A stretch of 64,000 nt of DNA, from contig CALRZN010000004.1 of assembly GCA_943372645.1 (NCBI GenBank), positions 248,001 through 312,000 on the forward strand. The letters run 5' to 3'. Position 1 is the first letter of the stretch. Each line of letters starts with the position of its first letter. Below, piece after piece: positions 1-8,820 of the stretch. The notes beneath the pieces were generated by a model. That model made no database searches, was not told the DNA's origin, and saw only the letters and a list, made by a program, of their open reading frames with translations. Position numbers and translations under genes: made by a program. The stretch is from VBWE01 sp943372645 (lineage in GTDB: Bacteria; Bacteroidota; Bacteroidia; Palsa-965).

Positions 1-23
1 GAGCGTTATGTATTTCAGCGTTT

Positions 24-1157
24 TCATTTTTTCGATCCGATTTCATCCAGCAGTTCACCGAGGTCAGCCTCGTTTGCCATCAGGTAATCAATTGCCGCCT
101 GCTGTAGTTCTGCATCAAATTCGGCAGGCATTTCGGTATTTACTGCGTACTGCGGTTCGTTGTTTGTTTTCACCGAATCTTTTTTCACATCGTTCTGCAC
201 TACCGGGTTTTGCTGCAGATCAGGCTGCTGCGGTTTGGTGGTATCAACCGGTGTGTTATTCGGCGTAATGGTAGTGTTGTTCGCAATATTTTTCGGGTTT
301 ACTTCCGGTGTAGTGTTTGTATCAATAACCTGCTGCTGTTGCTTGGTGTTGCTGGTATCGTTTTTGGCGATGTTGTTTCCCGGCGTAATCACACCATTGG
401 TTGCGGCATTGTACCACACATACCCGGCGCCGAGCACCAGCAGCAGCGCAGCGGCCGCCGAATAGGTGCGCACGTTTTTCGAGAAGTGCACTGAGAATGA
501 AATCACTTTCCCGGCTTTGGGTGCAGGCGCATCCTTTTTTTCTTCTGCAGCAATGCGTTCCTGCACACGCGATGCAAACGTGCTGAAATAATCAGCAGGC
601 ACATCCGTTTCATCGCCCTGTTTCATCTGCTCCAGCGCAGCAAACGATTGCATTTTACCGGCCAGCTGATCGAAATAACCATCCGGAACGGCAAACAGGT
701 TTTCTTTTTCCTGTTTCAGGTTATCAAGAGCAAGTTTGGTGAGCAATTCATCATTCAGCTGGTTAAAATAAGCAGCCGGTAACTCGTATGGTTTCTTGTC
801 GCCTGCAATGGCATTGAGGCGGTTGAGTGCTTCAAGCTTCGCAGTGAGTTCTTCGAAGTAATTTTCACCCGGATCGGTGAGGCCAGCGTTTTTATCGCGG
901 GCGGCTTTGTCAATTACGATCAGTATTTCAACGATCTGCTGCAGTTCGGTGAAGTAATTTTCTTCTGCATACATACCGGCAAACTTGTCGCGGGCGGCCT
1001 GCGTAACTGTGAGCAGGGCCTGCAGGTGGGCGGGCAGCTCTTCAAAATAATTTTCGGGAACGACAAAACCATCCCGGCGGCCGATCGCTAACAGCGTGGG
1101 CGCGTATTTTTCGAGGTTCTCGAAATCGTCAGGTAGTATGTCGTTGTATTCGTTCAT
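24..1157 (-). CDS. Membrane protein with six YF repeats, probable anti-sigma partner
   Basis: 377 residues, start 36 bp after the stop of the ECF sigma gene, so co-transcribed with it. What is seen: six copies of a motif of the form P-x-x-YF-x-x-L, with YF at residues 37, 68, 100, 130, 160 and 190, i.e. spaced 30-32 residues; one hydrophobic membrane segment at about 232-250; then an Asn/Thr/Pro/Gln-rich stretch (about 255-335) that is low in complexity, and an acidic C-terminal helix-like end. The likely topology is cytoplasmic repeats, one membrane span, and an outside linker. ECF sigma genes are usually followed by their anti-sigma factor, so this role is inferred from context; no zinc-binding anti-sigma motif (HxxxCxxC) is present. 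No homologous function is known to me. Confidence 0.75.
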   Translation of the reverse strand: MNEYNDILPDDFENLEKYAPTLLAIGRRDGFVVPENYFEELPAHLQALLTVTQAARDKFAGMYAEENYFTELQQIVEILIVIDKAARDKNAGLTDPGENYFEELTAKLEALNRLNAIAGDKKPYELPAAYFNQLNDELLTKLALDNLKQEKENLFAVPDGYFDQLAGKMQSFAALEQMKQGDETDVPADYFSTFASRVQERIAAEEKKDAPAPKAGKVISFSVHFSKNVRTYSAAAALLLVLGAGYVWYNAATNGVITPGNNIAKNDTSNTKQQQQVIDTNTTPEVNPKNIANNTTITPNNTPVDTTKPQQPDLQQNPVVQNDVKKDSVKTNNEPQYAVNTEMPAEFDAELQQAAIDYLMANEADLGELLDEIGSKK

Positions 1158-1193
1158 TTGATGGTTTGATGCTTTTCGGCGGCATTGGTTTAA

Positions 1194-1763
1194 TCAGGCC
1201 TGCATATTTGCTTCGTTCGAGTTGCGGATGTATTCTTCAATCTTCTTCACCGCATGGTGGTACGAGGCTTTCAGCGCGCCCACCGACGTATCGAGTACGG
1301 CCGACATGTCTTCGTATTTCATTTCTTCGAAATACTTCATATTAAATACGAGGCGCTGTTTTTCCGGGAGCGTCTGGATGGCCAGCTGTAGTTTTTTCTG
1401 GATCTCATCGCCGCGGAAATAATTATCGTCGGTCAGTTTGCTTTCGATGTTGTATTCCACATCGCCGTAACGCACAAACAGTTCGGCTTTGCGTTGTTTG
1501 ATAAACGTAAGTGTTTCGTTGGTGGCTACGCGGTACAGCCAGGTATACAGCTGTGAATCTTCTTTAAACGATTCGAGGCCCTTCCACATTTTGATGAATA
1601 CATTCTGCAACACGTCGTCGGTGTCGTCATGATCCACCAGCATCCGGCGGATGTGCCAGTACAGTTTGCGCTGGTAACGCTGGATAATTTGGCCGAATGC
1701 GGCATTGCGGGTCTTTTCATCCCGGAAGCGTTCAAGCAGTTCTTTGTCGGTCGGTTCGTTCAT
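1194..1763 (-). CDS. ECF (sigma-70 family, group 4) RNA polymerase sigma factor
   Basis: 189 residues. Region 2 lies at about 25-95, with the typical stretch DDVLQNVFIKMWKGL (about 48-62) and the region 2.4 stretch LYTWLYRVATNE. Region 4 is at about 125-180, with LPEKQRLVFNMKYFEEM followed by a helix-turn-helix (YEDMSAVLDTSVGALKASYHHA). There is a short linker between the regions and no C-terminal extension. It directs RNA polymerase to a small regulon, probably held in check by the membrane protein encoded just downstream. Upstream, the minus strand reads TATCTTGG about 26 nt before the start, close to but not matching the TAnnTTTG consensus. Confidence 0.93.
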   Translation of the reverse strand: MNEPTDKELLERFRDEKTRNAAFGQIIQRYQRKLYWHIRRMLVDHDDTDDVLQNVFIKMWKGLESFKEDSQLYTWLYRVATNETLTFIKQRKAELFVRYGDVEYNIESKLTDDNYFRGDEIQKKLQLAIQTLPEKQRLVFNMKYFEEMKYEDMSAVLDTSVGALKASYHHAVKKIEEYIRNSNEANMQA

Positions 1764-1942
1764 CGAAAGCGGCTGTTGCTTTTTTTACGGCTCCAAGATA
1801 CCAACTTCCGGCACAGGAGCAGGCGCGTTAACCGGTCAGACGCCGCCAAACTGTAAAGGTTTAATGGGGAACGAAAAAATTATTTTTTGGAGATTCTGGA
1901 GGCTGTAAAATGCGGGATGAGCCTATATAATAGGGATCTGGC

Positions 1943-2034
1943 CGATTTTTGATTTTTGATTGGAGGTAAACGCTGACTTCGACTACCGCTCAGCCTGACG
2001 CGTAATACCTGTTTCAATCAAAAATCAAAAATCG
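1943..2034. repeat. Dispersed inverted-repeat element, copy A
   Basis: Perfect 20-bp terminal inverted repeats, CGATTTTTGATTTTTGATTG at 1943-1962 and its exact complement at 2015-2034, enclose about 52 bp. The inner part (TTCGACTACCGCTCAGCCTG) reappears in opposite orientation, with few changes, in copy B at 12186-12272. It sits after the stop of tktC (2045, minus) and upstream of the ECF sigma gene, so it could also act as a terminator hairpin. Confidence 0.8.
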
Positions 2035-2044
2035 AAAATCCTTC

Positions 2045-3001
2045 TCATTTCCGGCTGATTGCTTTCTGCGCTGCGGCCACAATGTCTTTGGTATCTAAGC
2101 CGTATTTCACCAGCAATTCGTCCGGTGTTCCGCTTTCCCCGAAGGAATCGTTTACGGCCACCATTTCGAGCGGGGCCGGATTTTCGCGGGCCAGCAGCTG
2201 GGCGATGCTGTCGCCGAGGCCGCCGTTGCGCTGGTGTTCTTCTGCAGTAACCACGCAGCGTGTTTTCTTCACCGAGGCCAGCACTGCTTCATTATCCAGC
2301 GGTTTGATGGTATGGATGTTAATCACTTCCGCGCTGATGCCCATGCCTGCCAGTATTTCCTGCGCCAGGATGGCTTTCCACACGAGGTGGCCGGTAGCGA
2401 AAATAGAAACGTCTTTGCCTTCGTACAACATCACCGCTTTACCGATTTCAAATTTTTGATCGGCGGGCGTAAAGTTCGGAACCGAGGGACGGCCGAAACG
2501 CAGGTACACCGGGCCGTGATGGTCGGCAATGGCCATGGTGGCGGCTTTGGTCTGGTTGTAATCGCAGGGATTAATTACCGTCATGCCCGGCAGCATTTTC
2601 ATCAGGCCGATGTCTTCCAGTATCTGGTGCGTGGCACCGTCTTCACCCAGCGTAAGGCCCGCATGCGAAGCGCATATTTTCACGTTTTTATCGGAGTAAG
2701 CCACCGACTGGCGGATCTGGTCATACACACGCCCGGTAGAAAAGTTGGCGAATGTGCCGGTAAACGGAATTTTGCCGCCCACGGTTAAACCGGCTGCAAT
2801 GCCGATCATGTTGGCTTCGGCAATGCCGCACTGGATAAAACGTTCCGGAAATTCTTTCAGAAACGCATCCATTTTCAGCGAACCGGTAAGGTCGGCACAC
2901 AGGGCCACCACATTGCTGTTGGTGCGTCCCAGTTCAAGCAGGCCGGCACCGAATCCGGAGCGGGTATCTTTTTTGTCGGTTGTAGCGTATTTGTTCGACA
3001 T
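2045..3001 (-). CDS. Transketolase, C-terminal subunit
   Basis: 318 residues corresponding to the pyrimidine-binding and C-terminal domains of transketolase (pentose phosphate pathway, transfer of two-carbon units with thiamine diphosphate). The catalytic glutamate lies in CGIAEANM (E62), which contacts the aminopyrimidine of the cofactor. SHAGLTLGEDGATHQ (about 112-126) is a further family stretch, and EEHQRNGGLGDSIAQLL near residue 255 belongs to the C-terminal domain. The N-terminal half is a separate gene (4445-5296) two positions upstream in the same operon, with a VWA gene in between. The two polypeptides must assemble to form one active enzyme. Pyruvate dehydrogenase E1 beta or DXS are less likely, given the pairing. 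Confidence 0.92.
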   Translation of the reverse strand: MSNKYATTDKKDTRSGFGAGLLELGRTNSNVVALCADLTGSLKMDAFLKEFPERFIQCGIAEANMIGIAAGLTVGGKIPFTGTFANFSTGRVYDQIRQSVAYSDKNVKICASHAGLTLGEDGATHQILEDIGLMKMLPGMTVINPCDYNQTKAATMAIADHHGPVYLRFGRPSVPNFTPADQKFEIGKAVMLYEGKDVSIFATGHLVWKAILAQEILAGMGISAEVINIHTIKPLDNEAVLASVKKTRCVVTAEEHQRNGGLGDSIAQLLARENPAPLEMVAVNDSFGESGTPDELLVKYGLDTKDIVAAAQKAISRK

Positions 3002-3036
3002 AGAATCGTATTTACTTCTTTTGGTTTATCCCGGCA

Positions 3037-4443
3037 TCAGTACAGTTTGAGCTGCACACTGGCCCCGGAGTCTATTTTAAATTTGCGTTCAACAGTGTAA
3101 ATGGTTTCTTTGGCCATGCTCGAACGGAAATACACGCGGTAGTTTCCGGGCTGCAGCACAATGTTTTCCTGCAGTGCTTTTTCGTTCAGGTTGCACACCC
3201 ACACCAGTTTGTTTTTGTCTTCCATTAAAATCTGTCCCGGCCCGTCAGTAGGTTTGTAAATACTAACCATACCCGCCTGCGGAATCATGATGTTGGTGGT
3301 TTTGTTCTGGCTGATGTCTACGCCGTTCAGGTAGGTGCGCGGCAGGGTGAGAATTTCAAGGTCGTATTTGCCCGTAATGTATTTCGTGGTGCCCGTAAAA
3401 CCCTGCACGTTCAGCGTTTTCATATCGCCGCTTTTGCGCACAATGGCCTGCAGGTTCGGGTAGTTGCTTACACCGCTGGTTTGCAGCTGCAGGAAGCCCT
3501 GCGGCGCATCCAGTGCAATTACGTTGTGTTTACCCGGTGTAATGGTGATGTTGTGTTTTTCAACCGGCGGAATGGTATGTACCACGAGGTGATACGTGCT
3601 TAACGGATCAAGAATAACCGTATCCGGCACTGCGCGGTTGTTAATGGTGTGCATGTAATTGTAGCGGATGGCACCCGATGTTTCATCGTAAAATGTCATC
3701 TCCACATCCGTTTCCGTGGGCCGTCCCGACTGGTCGAGCAGGTTCACCTGGGCAGTGGTGTTGTTCAGTGCCTGCGAAATAACGATGTTGAGTACGCTCG
3801 TAAAATTGGCTTCCTGCGAAACATCGTAATATTTACCGATGCAGCCCAGCGATTCGAAATTGGCGCCGAGTCCGACACCGATCACAAACGGTTTAAGCAC
3901 AATGCCTTTGGACTGGAGTGCCAGCGAAACCGCGCAGGGATCGCCGCCGCATTCTTCAATGCCGTCGGTTATAAGGATGATGATGTTGCGGCTGCGTGCG
4001 TCGGGAAAATCGGCCCCGCACTTTTCGAGGGTATGTGCGATGGGCGTGGTACCACGGGGTACAATCTCTTTCAGTTTGTTCTTGATGGCGGGAATGGCCA
4101 GCGAGGCGCGGGTAATCGGCACTTCGAGTTTGGTGTCTTCGCAGTTGCGTTGCGGGTGCAGGTAATACTGGTGGCCGTAAACGCGGAAACCCACTTCAAG
4201 GTTGGGAATGCCTTTGAGGCTGTCGAGGAAATTGCCGAGCATGTTTTTGGCAATGTCCATTTTAATACCGCTCTGCCACTGCCCGAACATACTGAACGAG
4301 GCATCGAACACAAACAGGATGCGCGTGGGCGGTATGTTCTGAAAACTGCGGTTAAAGGGTTGCGCGTTCGCCCGTGCCAGGAAAAATCCTGTAAATACCA
4401 ACGTCAGCAATAAACTCCTGCGCACTGTAGCGTGTTTCTTCAT
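3037..4443 (-). CDS. Exported von Willebrand factor A domain protein
   Basis: 468 residues with an N-terminal signal peptide (basic start, hydrophobic 10-25, cleavage near ARANAQ). A VWA domain follows at about 38-235; the metal-ion-dependent adhesion site is DASFS at 47-51, and a Thr/Asp-containing stretch (VPRGTTPIAHTLE, IIILITDGIEECGGD) completes it. The second half (about 240-468) is beta-rich and resembles tandem Ig-like or carboxypeptidase-regulatory modules; no known family is recognised there. The start codon lies 1 nt after the tktN stop and the stop lies 35 nt before the tktC start, so it is translated from the transketolase operon. Why a periplasmic or surface VWA protein should be co-expressed with a cytoplasmic enzyme is unclear. 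Confidence 0.85.
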   Translation of the reverse strand: MKKHATVRRSLLLTLVFTGFFLARANAQPFNRSFQNIPPTRILFVFDASFSMFGQWQSGIKMDIAKNMLGNFLDSLKGIPNLEVGFRVYGHQYYLHPQRNCEDTKLEVPITRASLAIPAIKNKLKEIVPRGTTPIAHTLEKCGADFPDARSRNIIILITDGIEECGGDPCAVSLALQSKGIVLKPFVIGVGLGANFESLGCIGKYYDVSQEANFTSVLNIVISQALNNTTAQVNLLDQSGRPTETDVEMTFYDETSGAIRYNYMHTINNRAVPDTVILDPLSTYHLVVHTIPPVEKHNITITPGKHNVIALDAPQGFLQLQTSGVSNYPNLQAIVRKSGDMKTLNVQGFTGTTKYITGKYDLEILTLPRTYLNGVDISQNKTTNIMIPQAGMVSIYKPTDGPGQILMEDKNKLVWVCNLNEKALQENIVLQPGNYRVYFRSSMAKETIYTVERKFKIDSGASVQLKLY

Positions 4444-4444
4444 T

Positions 4445-5296
4445 TTAATAGTCGCCTAATGTTTCCTCCAACTGACCCAAAGCCTGTGCCAATTGTTCGT
4501 CGTTGGGCGCAACACCATGCCATTTGTGGCTTCCCATCATAAAATCAACCCCGTTGCCCATTTCGGTTTTCATCAGTATAACGACTGGTTTACCTTTCCC
4601 GGTATGTTGGGTACGTGCTTTTTCGAGTGTTTCGAGCACATCTTTCACATTATTGCCGTTTGCCAGGTGAATCACATCCCAGCCGAAAGCGCTGAATTTG
4701 GCACCGAGATCGCCAAGGGAAAGCACTTTTTCGGTGGAACCGTCAATCTGCTGCCCGTTTACATCAATGGTGGCGATGTAATTGTCCACTTTGTGGGCGG
4801 CGGCGCTCATGGCGGCTTCCCATATCTGGCCTTCCTGCAGTTCACCGTCGCCGTGGAGACTGAAAACCAGGCGGTTATCGCCGTTCATTTTTTTGGCGAG
4901 GGCGGTACCGATGGCAACAGACATGCCCTGCCCGAGCGAACCCGAAGCCATGCGCACACCCGGCAGGTGTTCGTGTGTGGTGGGATGCCCCTGGAGGCGG
5001 GAATTGAGGCGACGGAAGGTGGCCAGTTCTTTAACATCAAAGTAACCGGCACGGGCCAGCACACTGTAAAAAACCGGTGATATATGGCCGTTCGAGAGGT
5101 AAAATACGTCTTCACCGATGCCGTCCATCGAAAACGGCTTCGGGTTGTGGTGCATAATACCGTTATAAAGCGTTACGAAGTATTCCGTACAACCCAATGA
5201 GCCGCCCGGGTGCCCCGAATTAACGGCATGCACCATACGTACAATGTCACGGCGCACCTGCGTGCACAGTTTTTCAAGTTCATTCACAGTGATCAT
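4445..5296 (-). CDS. Transketolase, N-terminal (thiamine diphosphate-binding) subunit
   Basis: 283 residues from the ATG at 5296. A longer open frame extends to 5488, but its extra 64 residues have no family character and would run over the promoter, so the internal ATG is preferred. The family features are SGHPGGSLG (27-35), the cofactor diphosphate motif beginning GDGELQEGQIWEA (149-161) and ending at N180, and the closing part MGSHKWHGVAPND. It forms the first half of transketolase and needs the tktC product (2045-3001). First gene of a three-gene minus-strand operon; a TAnnTTTG promoter lies 35 nt upstream. Confidence 0.92.
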   Translation of the reverse strand: MITVNELEKLCTQVRRDIVRMVHAVNSGHPGGSLGCTEYFVTLYNGIMHHNPKPFSMDGIGEDVFYLSNGHISPVFYSVLARAGYFDVKELATFRRLNSRLQGHPTTHEHLPGVRMASGSLGQGMSVAIGTALAKKMNGDNRLVFSLHGDGELQEGQIWEAAMSAAAHKVDNYIATIDVNGQQIDGSTEKVLSLGDLGAKFSAFGWDVIHLANGNNVKDVLETLEKARTQHTGKGKPVVILMKTEMGNGVDFMMGSHKWHGVAPNDEQLAQALGQLEETLGDY

Positions 5297-5331
5297 AATG
5301 CGCTTTTGAGGAAAAAATAACGATTTGGGTT

Positions 5332-5339
5332 CAAAAGTA
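5332..5339 (-). promoter_or_regulatory. -7 promoter element for the tktN-VWA-tktC operon
   Basis: On the minus strand this reads TACTTTTG, a full match to the Bacteroidota TAnnTTTG element, 35 nt before the tktN start. It fits the internal start codon chosen for tktN. Confidence 0.6.
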
Positions 5340-5443
5340 CACCTTTTAACAGGGGCTGCCTGCAATGTTGAAAACATTCCAATCTTGTTGAAAACTCCAA
5401 TCCTGACGGGCATTTCAGCCTTTTCAAAGGCCGTGAAACTAAA

Positions 5444-5451
5444 TATCTTTG
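5444..5451 (+). promoter_or_regulatory. -7 promoter element for ychF
   Basis: TATCTTTG on the plus strand, a full TAnnTTTG match 72 nt upstream of the ychF start. It is divergent from the tktN promoter at 5332-5339, so the two promoters share about 110 bp. Confidence 0.5.
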
Positions 5452-5523
5452 TCCGCTGGTTTGGGAAGCTCCGCCTTTGAACGGACACCCGGCCCGACCT
5501 TTATTTTAGCAAGCTTTTATCGT

Positions 5524-6621
5524 ATGTCATTAAAATGTGGAATTGTGGGGTTGCCCAACGTGGGAAAATCGACCCTTTTTAACTGCCTTTCCAATGCAAA
5601 GGCACAGGCGGCGAATTTTCCGTTCTGCACCATTGAACCGAACCTGGGGGTGATTACCGTTCCCGACGAGCGCCTGAATCAGCTGGCCAAACTTGTCAAC
5701 CCGGAACGCATCCTGCCCACCACGGTAGAAATTGTGGACATTGCCGGCCTCGTAAAAGGCGCCAGCAAGGGCGAAGGACTCGGCAACAAGTTCCTGGGCA
5801 ACATCCGGGAATGTAACGCCATTATTCACGTACTCCGCTGTTTCGAAGATCCGAACGTGGTACACGTGGACGGATCGGTAAACCCGGTGCGCGACAAGGA
5901 AGTAATTGACATGGAACTGCAACTGAAAGACCTCGAAAGTGTGGACGCCCGCATCAGCAAGGTGGAACGCATGGCAAAAACCGGCGACAAGGATTCGAAA
6001 AAAACGTACGACATCCTGGTGCAGATCAAATCAGCACTCGAAAAAGGCCTTTCAGCCCGCACGGTGGAACTGCCGGCGGAAGATGAAAAATACATTGAAG
6101 ACCTGCACCTGCTTACTGTGAAACCGGTACTGTATGTGTGCAACGTGGACGAAGCTTCTACCCAAACCGGGAACAAACATACCGAAGCGGTAAAAGAAGC
6201 CGTGAAAAGCGAAAACGCCGAGGTCCTGCTGATTACCGCCGCCATGGAAGCCGAGATTGCCGCGCTGGAGTCGTATGACGACCGCAAAGCCTTCCTCGAA
6301 GAAATCGGGCTGAGCGAACCGGGGGTGAATACACTCATTCATGCCGCCTACCGTTTGCTGAACCTGCAGACGTATTTCACGGCCGGTGTAAAAGAAGTCC
6401 GCGCCTGGACCATTACCAAAGGCATGACAGCACCGCAGGCCGCCGGGGTTATTCACACCGATTTTGAAAAAGGCTTTATCAAGGCCGAAGTGATTCATTT
6501 TGACGATTACATCCAGTTCGGTTCCGAGTCGGCCTGCCGCGATAACGGCAAACTCGGCATCGAGGGAAAAGAATATATCGTGCTTGACGGAGATGTGATG
6601 CATTTCCGTTTTAATGTGTAA
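5524..6621 (+). CDS. ychF: YchF/OLA1 family redox-regulated ATPase
   Basis: 365 residues from ATG 5524, matching the usual family length of about 363; an upstream in-frame start at 5449 would add 25 residues without family similarity. The P-loop is GLPNVGKST (9-17). The G4 motif has the YchF form (NVDE, not NKxD), which explains ATP rather than GTP preference. A coiled-coil domain follows the switch regions, and the C-terminal TGS domain includes EVRAWTITKGMTAPQAAGVIH and ends in DVMHFRFNV. The protein binds ribosomes and is linked to oxidative-stress control in other bacteria. Only 3 nt separate it from the small gene at 6625. Confidence 0.96.
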   Translation: MSLKCGIVGLPNVGKSTLFNCLSNAKAQAANFPFCTIEPNLGVITVPDERLNQLAKLVNPERILPTTVEIVDIAGLVKGASKGEGLGNKFLGNIRECNAIIHVLRCFEDPNVVHVDGSVNPVRDKEVIDMELQLKDLESVDARISKVERMAKTGDKDSKKTYDILVQIKSALEKGLSARTVELPAEDEKYIEDLHLLTVKPVLYVCNVDEASTQTGNKHTEAVKEAVKSENAEVLLITAAMEAEIAALESYDDRKAFLEEIGLSEPGVNTLIHAAYRLLNLQTYFTAGVKEVRAWTITKGMTAPQAAGVIHTDFEKGFIKAEVIHFDDYIQFGSESACRDNGKLGIEGKEYIVLDGDVMHFRFNV

Positions 6622-6624
6622 GCC

Positions 6625-6819
6625 ATGATGATTAAAAAGGTAAATAAATATAACCTGGGGGAGGAGCCGGATGACAAGGGGTACTGGCTTTCTGTTTCTC
6701 CTTCGGAACGTTTGGATGCTTTGGAGAAAATCCGTCAACACTATATACGGATATTCTATAGCGGAATCACTCCATCAATTCAGCGTGTTTTCAGGGTTAC
6801 TGACCTGTCAGAAAAGTAA
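6625..6819 (+). CDS. Small protein of unknown function
   Basis: 64 residues, beginning with two ATG codons (6625 and 6628) right after the ychF stop. The central part, YWLSVSPSERLDALEKIRQH, has the S-P-x-E-R-L pattern of short proteins that I associate with genes paired to nucleotidyltransferases; this is a memory of the pattern, not a search result. The expected partner is absent: only a 29-codon frame follows. Base composition here is more AT-rich than in ychF or parE, so it may be a recent arrival or a remnant of a pair. Confidence 0.5.
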   Translation: MMIKKVNKYNLGEEPDDKGYWLSVSPSERLDALEKIRQHYIRIFYSGITPSIQRVFRVTDLSEK

Positions 6820-6822
6820 AAA

Positions 6823-6912
6823 ATGAACTATAAGCTAACTGAAAACCATTTTAAAAGAACATTAAAACAGGCTGTAATATATTTTAGAACCCAGGGAACA
6901 ACGACGATTTAG
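6823..6912 (+). CDS. Very short open frame (29 codons), possible gene remnant
   Basis: Starts 3 nt after the preceding stop and ends 15 nt before parE. The peptide (MNYKLTENHFKRTLKQAVIY and nine more residues) is amphipathic and matches nothing I know. It could be the 5' end of a lost partner of the gene at 6625, a leader, or chance. Confidence 0.2.
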   Translation: MNYKLTENHFKRTLKQAVIYFRTQGTTTI

Positions 6913-6927
6913 AACACATTTGAGACT

Positions 6928-8820
6928 ATGGCAACAAAATCAAATTACTCGGAAGACAATATCAAATCGCTCGAACCGCACGAGCACATCCGGCTGCGTC
7001 CGGGTATGTACATCGGTAAACTGGGCGACGGATCGGCGGCAGATGATGGTATCTACATCCTGCTGAAAGAAGTAATTGACAACGCAGTGGATGAATTTGT
7101 GATGGGCAACGGGCGCGGCATTGACGTGAACGTAAAAGAAGGCGTTGTAACCATACGCGATTACGGCCGCGGCATTCCGTTAGGCAAAGTAATTGACTGC
7201 GTTTCGAAAATAAATACCGGTGCAAAATACGATTCGGATGCGTTCCAGTTTTCGGTGGGCATGAACGGTGTGGGAACCAAAGCGGTGAACGCACTCAGTT
7301 CCTGGTTCCGCGTACAATCCATCCGCGAAGGCAAAACCAAAATCGCCGAATTTAAACGCGGCGTACTCGTGAAAGACGAGAAACTGCGCGCCAGCGATGA
7401 ACAGGACGGCACCATTGTAAGTTTTATGCCGGACGATACCATATTCGTGAACTACCATTTCATTAACGAATATGTGGAACGCATGCTGTGGAATTACGCC
7501 TACCTGAACAACGGGCTGACGATGAATTACAACGGCAACAAGTTCCGTTCAGAAAACGGGCTGCTCGACCTGCTGAAGAAAAACATCAGCGGTCCGATCA
7601 TCTATCCCGTGATGCACCTCAAAGGCAAAGGCATTGAACTGGCCATGACGCACAGCGACAGCCAGTACGGCGAAGAATATTACACCTTTGTAAACGGACA
7701 GCACACCACACAGGGCGGCACCCACCAGGCCGCATTCCGCGAAGCGATTGTGAAAGTGATCCGCGATTTTTACAAAAAAGATTACGAAGCCACCGACATC
7801 CGCACTTCCATTATCGCCGCCATGAGCGTGAAAGTAATGGAACCGGTGTTTGAATCGCAGACCAAAACAAAACTCGGTTCGCAGGATGTAACGCCGAAAG
7901 GCCCTTCGATGAAATCGTTTGTGCTCGATTTCCTGAAAACGGAACTGGATAACTTCCTGCACAAAAACCCGGAAACGTCTGACGCGCTGCACCGCAAAAT
8001 TCTGCAGAGCGAACGCGAACGCAAAGAACTTTCGGGCATCCAGAAATTAGCCCGCGAACGCGCCAAAAAAGCGAACCTGCACAACCGCAAACTGCGCGAC
8101 TGCCGTGTTCACCTGACCGATACGAAACACGACCGCAAATTAGAAAGCACGCTGTTCATCACCGAAGGTGACTCGGCCAGCGGCTCCATTACCAAGGCGC
8201 GCGATGTAAACACACAGGCGGTGTTCAGCCTCAAGGGCAAACCGCTGAATGCATACGGTCTGACTAAAAAAGTAGTTTACGAAAACGAAGAGTTCAACCT
8301 CATCCAGGCCGCGCTTGATATTGAGGAAGGACTGGAAAACCTGCGTTACAACAACATCGTGGTATCAACCGATGCCGATGTGGACGGCATGCACATCCGC
8401 CTGCTGCTGCTTACGTTTTTCCTGCAGTTTTTCCCGGAACTGATCCGTGCGGGACACGTGTACATTCTGCAGACGCCGCTCTTCCGCGTGCGCAACAAAA
8501 AAGAAACAATTTACTGTTACTCCGAAGAAGAACGCCGCCAGGCCATGACCAAACTGGGCGGCAAGCCGGAGATTACACGCTTTAAAGGACTGGGTGAAAT
8601 TTCACCGGATGAGTTTAAAAACTTCATCGGGAAAGACATCCGCCTCGAACCGGTGATTATCGGGCTGGGTGCGAACATCCCCGAAATTCTTTCCTATTAC
8701 ATGGGAAAAAATACGGAGCAGCGCCAGAAACACATCATCGAAAACCTGCGCGTGGAAAAAGACATTGTAAATGAAAAAGTAACAGCAACGACCGAAGTAA
8801 AGGAACCGGCCGAAGCATGA
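6928..8820 (+). CDS. parE: DNA topoisomerase IV subunit B (type IIA topoisomerase ATPase subunit)
   Basis: 630 residues. The GHKL ATPase part begins with EHIRLRPGMYIG (19-30), with the ATP-binding Asn/Asp region EVIDNAVDEF (48-57) and RDYGRGIP (78-85). The TOPRIM domain has EGDSASGS at about 413 and DADVDGMH at about 482, which hold the catalytic metal. It relaxes and decatenates DNA together with the A subunit encoded at 9523. It is called ParE rather than GyrB because it is shorter, lacks long insertions, and lies beside a ParC-like A subunit. Its stop overlaps the start of the SGNH hydrolase gene by 4 nt. Confidence 0.92.
   Translation: MATKSNYSEDNIKSLEPHEHIRLRPGMYIGKLGDGSAADDGIYILLKEVIDNAVDEFVMGNGRGIDVNVKEGVVTIRDYGRGIPLGKVIDCVSKINTGAKYDSDAFQFSVGMNGVGTKAVNALSSWFRVQSIREGKTKIAEFKRGVLVKDEKLRASDEQDGTIVSFMPDDTIFVNYHFINEYVERMLWNYAYLNNGLTMNYNGNKFRSENGLLDLLKKNISGPIIYPVMHLKGKGIELAMTHSDSQYGEEYYTFVNGQHTTQGGTHQAAFREAIVKVIRDFYKKDYEATDIRTSIIAAMSVKVMEPVFESQTKTKLGSQDVTPKGPSMKSFVLDFLKTELDNFLHKNPETSDALHRKILQSERERKELSGIQKLARERAKKANLHNRKLRDCRVHLTDTKHDRKLESTLFITEGDSASGSITKARDVNTQAVFSLKGKPLNAYGLTKKVVYENEEFNLIQAALDIEEGLENLRYNNIVVSTDADVDGMHIRLLLLTFFLQFFPELIRAGHVYILQTPLFRVRNKKETIYCYSEEERRQAMTKLGGKPEITRFKGLGEISPDEFKNFIGKDIRLEPVIIGLGANIPEILSYYMGKNTEQRQKHIIENLRVEKDIVNEKVTATTEVKEPAEA

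Noticed and set aside
3649..4413. 254-codon plus-strand open frame opposite the VWA gene
   Set aside because: A shadow of the minus-strand gene, which has a signal peptide, a MIDAS motif and operon context.
5299..5488. N-terminal extension of tktN
   Set aside because: The extra 64 residues resemble no transketolase and overlap the promoter at 5332-5339.
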